DNA of 10,913 bases from Planctomycetaceae bacterium TMED10 (GTDB taxonomy: Bacteria > Planctomycetota > Planctomycetia > Pirellulales > UBA7805), in NCBI GenBank assembly GCA_002168195.1, contig NHBP01000001.1, positions 1-10,913 on the forward strand. The letters run 5' to 3'. Below the pieces are notes generated by a model. The model ran no database searches. It had not been told where the DNA came from and worked only from the letters and a program-made list of their open reading frames with translations. Of this stretch, positions 10,198-10,913 are shown in pieces. Position numbers and translations under genes: made by a program. The first letter of the stretch is position 1. Each line of letters opens with the position of its first letter.

Positions 10198-10913
10198 ATG
10201 AACATACTGAACATTCAATTACCTAAAAATCATTTCCATACTCTACTTCATTTAGCTCAAAATAAAGAGCATAATGTTTATAGTAATTGGCATGGGACTA
10301 CAAGTTATGAAAATGCTTGTGGTATACACACATTATCTAAAGAAGATAATACTATATTAAACTTTCCTTTGGATGATTGGAAACCAAAAGTAATCAAATT
10401 TGTTGAGCAGTTTATTGACCATTATAACATTGACGTATTACAAGTTGCTGACCCTCGTAAAGCATATTTACATACCCATTTTCAAGACAAGGTTCAATAT
10501 ATTGGACCATCAGAAATAGCGGCACAACTAGAAACAGATAAATTATTTTCTAAAAGAATGGCAGATACTGTTGGTGTAAAAACACCTGGTATAATAAAAC
10601 AAGGAAAATATTCTGATGCAGATTATGGTACTAATCTTACCTTTCCTGTTATAGAAAAACCTGCACATGTTTGGTCACCAGCTGTAAATTTATTTAATGA
10701 ATCAGATGTTAAAAGAGCAATTGAAAAAATGCACTTAGGAGATTATCCTCAAAGTGGCGACACTAATGAAGAGTATTTTATAGAAGAATATATTGACGAT
10801 ATGATAGAAACAAATGTATTCTTTGTAATCGTAAATGGCGAATATAGGATTACACATACACAAGAAATTATAGGTGAAAATTTAAATAAAACAATAGACC
10901 AAAATGTTTGGTA
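10198..10913 (+). CDS. PurD-like ATP-grasp ligase, N-terminal part (runs off window)
   Basis: 238 codons are visible and the frame is open to the window end. Residues 102-115 (IGPSEIAAQLETDK) match the GPt-aAaLEgSK segment of glycinamide ribonucleotide synthetase (PurD), followed by FSKRMADTVGVKTPG as in its FakdFmxrxxIPTA. FPVIEKP (149-155) takes the place of P-iVIKaDG, and YFIEEYIDD (193-201), NVFFVIVNGEYRI and TQEIIG align with the IEEfLdGeE to QDHK region. The Gly/Lys-rich loop GLAAGKGV that follows the strand in PurD is replaced by AHVWSPAVNLF, and the first 100 residues are divergent. It is therefore an ATP-grasp enzyme that joins a carboxylate to an amine, but perhaps not for purine synthesis. 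No clear Shine-Dalgarno; it starts 15 bases after, and in the same frame as, the oxygenase stop. Confidence 0.75.
   Translation, partial: MNILNIQLPKNHFHTLLHLAQNKEHNVYSNWHGTTSYENACGIHTLSKEDNTILNFPLDDWKPKVIKFVEQFIDHYNIDVLQVADPRKAYLHTHFQDKVQYIGPSEIAAQLETDKLFSKRMADTVGVKTPGIIKQGKYSDADYGTNLTFPVIEKPAHVWSPAVNLFNESDVKRAIEKMHLGDYPQSGDTNEEYFIEEYIDDMIETNVFFVIVNGEYRITHTQEIIGENLNKTIDQNVW

Noticed and set aside
10590..10595. TGGTATAAT in the ATP-grasp gene
   Set aside because: Internal to a coding region with no -35 box at the right spacing.
1..10913. CRISPR array, tRNA genes, transposon ends or intron
   Set aside because: No regularly spaced repeats, cloverleaf-like intergenic sequence, terminal repeats or interrupted genes seen; intergenic space is nearly absent.

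Overview
The window is an AT-rich, tightly packed, single-direction segment of a tailed phage genome of the T4-like (Straboviridae/cyanomyovirus/pelagimyophage) type. The clearest evidence is class Ia NrdA and NrdB with a glutaredoxin, a T4 RNase H-type 5' nuclease, an MGME1-like PD-(D/E)XK nuclease, small proteins of the kind seen in marine T4-like phages, and candidate T4-type late promoters (TATAAATA). Every supported gene is on the + strand. Most neighbours overlap by 1-23 bases or are separated by only a few. No tRNA, CRISPR array, insertion sequence or strong terminator was seen. The low GC and a membrane-anchored c-type cytochrome suggest a marine host with a respiratory chain, such as a SAR11-like or other AT-rich proteobacterium. 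This is inference, because no gene here identifies the host.

Layout. 1-2609: nucleotide metabolism and redox operon, made of the 3' end of nrdA, a 77-aa protein, nrdB, a cytochrome c, a one-helix membrane protein, glutaredoxin and a 42-aa zinc-ribbon protein. 2602-4803: GIY-YIG nuclease, then a promoter-led group of an unknown acidic protein, RNase H and a DUF6433-like protein. 4807-7459: a second promoter-led group with a conserved unknown protein, a KpsS/KpsC-like glycosyltransferase, a 31-aa membrane peptide, two small proteins and the PD-(D/E)XK nuclease. 7466-8679: a third promoter-led group starting with a HAD phosphatase, followed by small proteins. 8676-10913: a probable late region with a coiled-coil protein, a fibre or decoration-like virion protein, a 2-oxoglutarate/Fe(II) oxygenase-like protein and the 5' part of a PurD-like ATP-grasp gene that runs off the end.

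How the parts fit. NrdA/NrdB make dNTPs and glutaredoxin can re-reduce NrdA. RNase H and the PD-(D/E)XK nuclease would process replication and recombination intermediates. The cytochrome and its membrane neighbour sit inside the RNR operon, which suggests the phage manipulates host electron transport while dNTP synthesis is high. Three nearly identical strong sigma70-type promoters lie so close to their ATG codons that the mRNAs are predicted to be leaderless or to carry only 1-2 leader bases. The genes behind them lack a good Shine-Dalgarno, whereas many other genes in the window have one.

Points most worth a second look: the cytochrome c/membrane protein pair in the RNR operon; the repeated leaderless promoter; the HAD phosphatase with an N-terminus like the T4 capsid-targeting sequence; and the oxygenase plus PurD-like ATP-grasp pair behind a virion protein.
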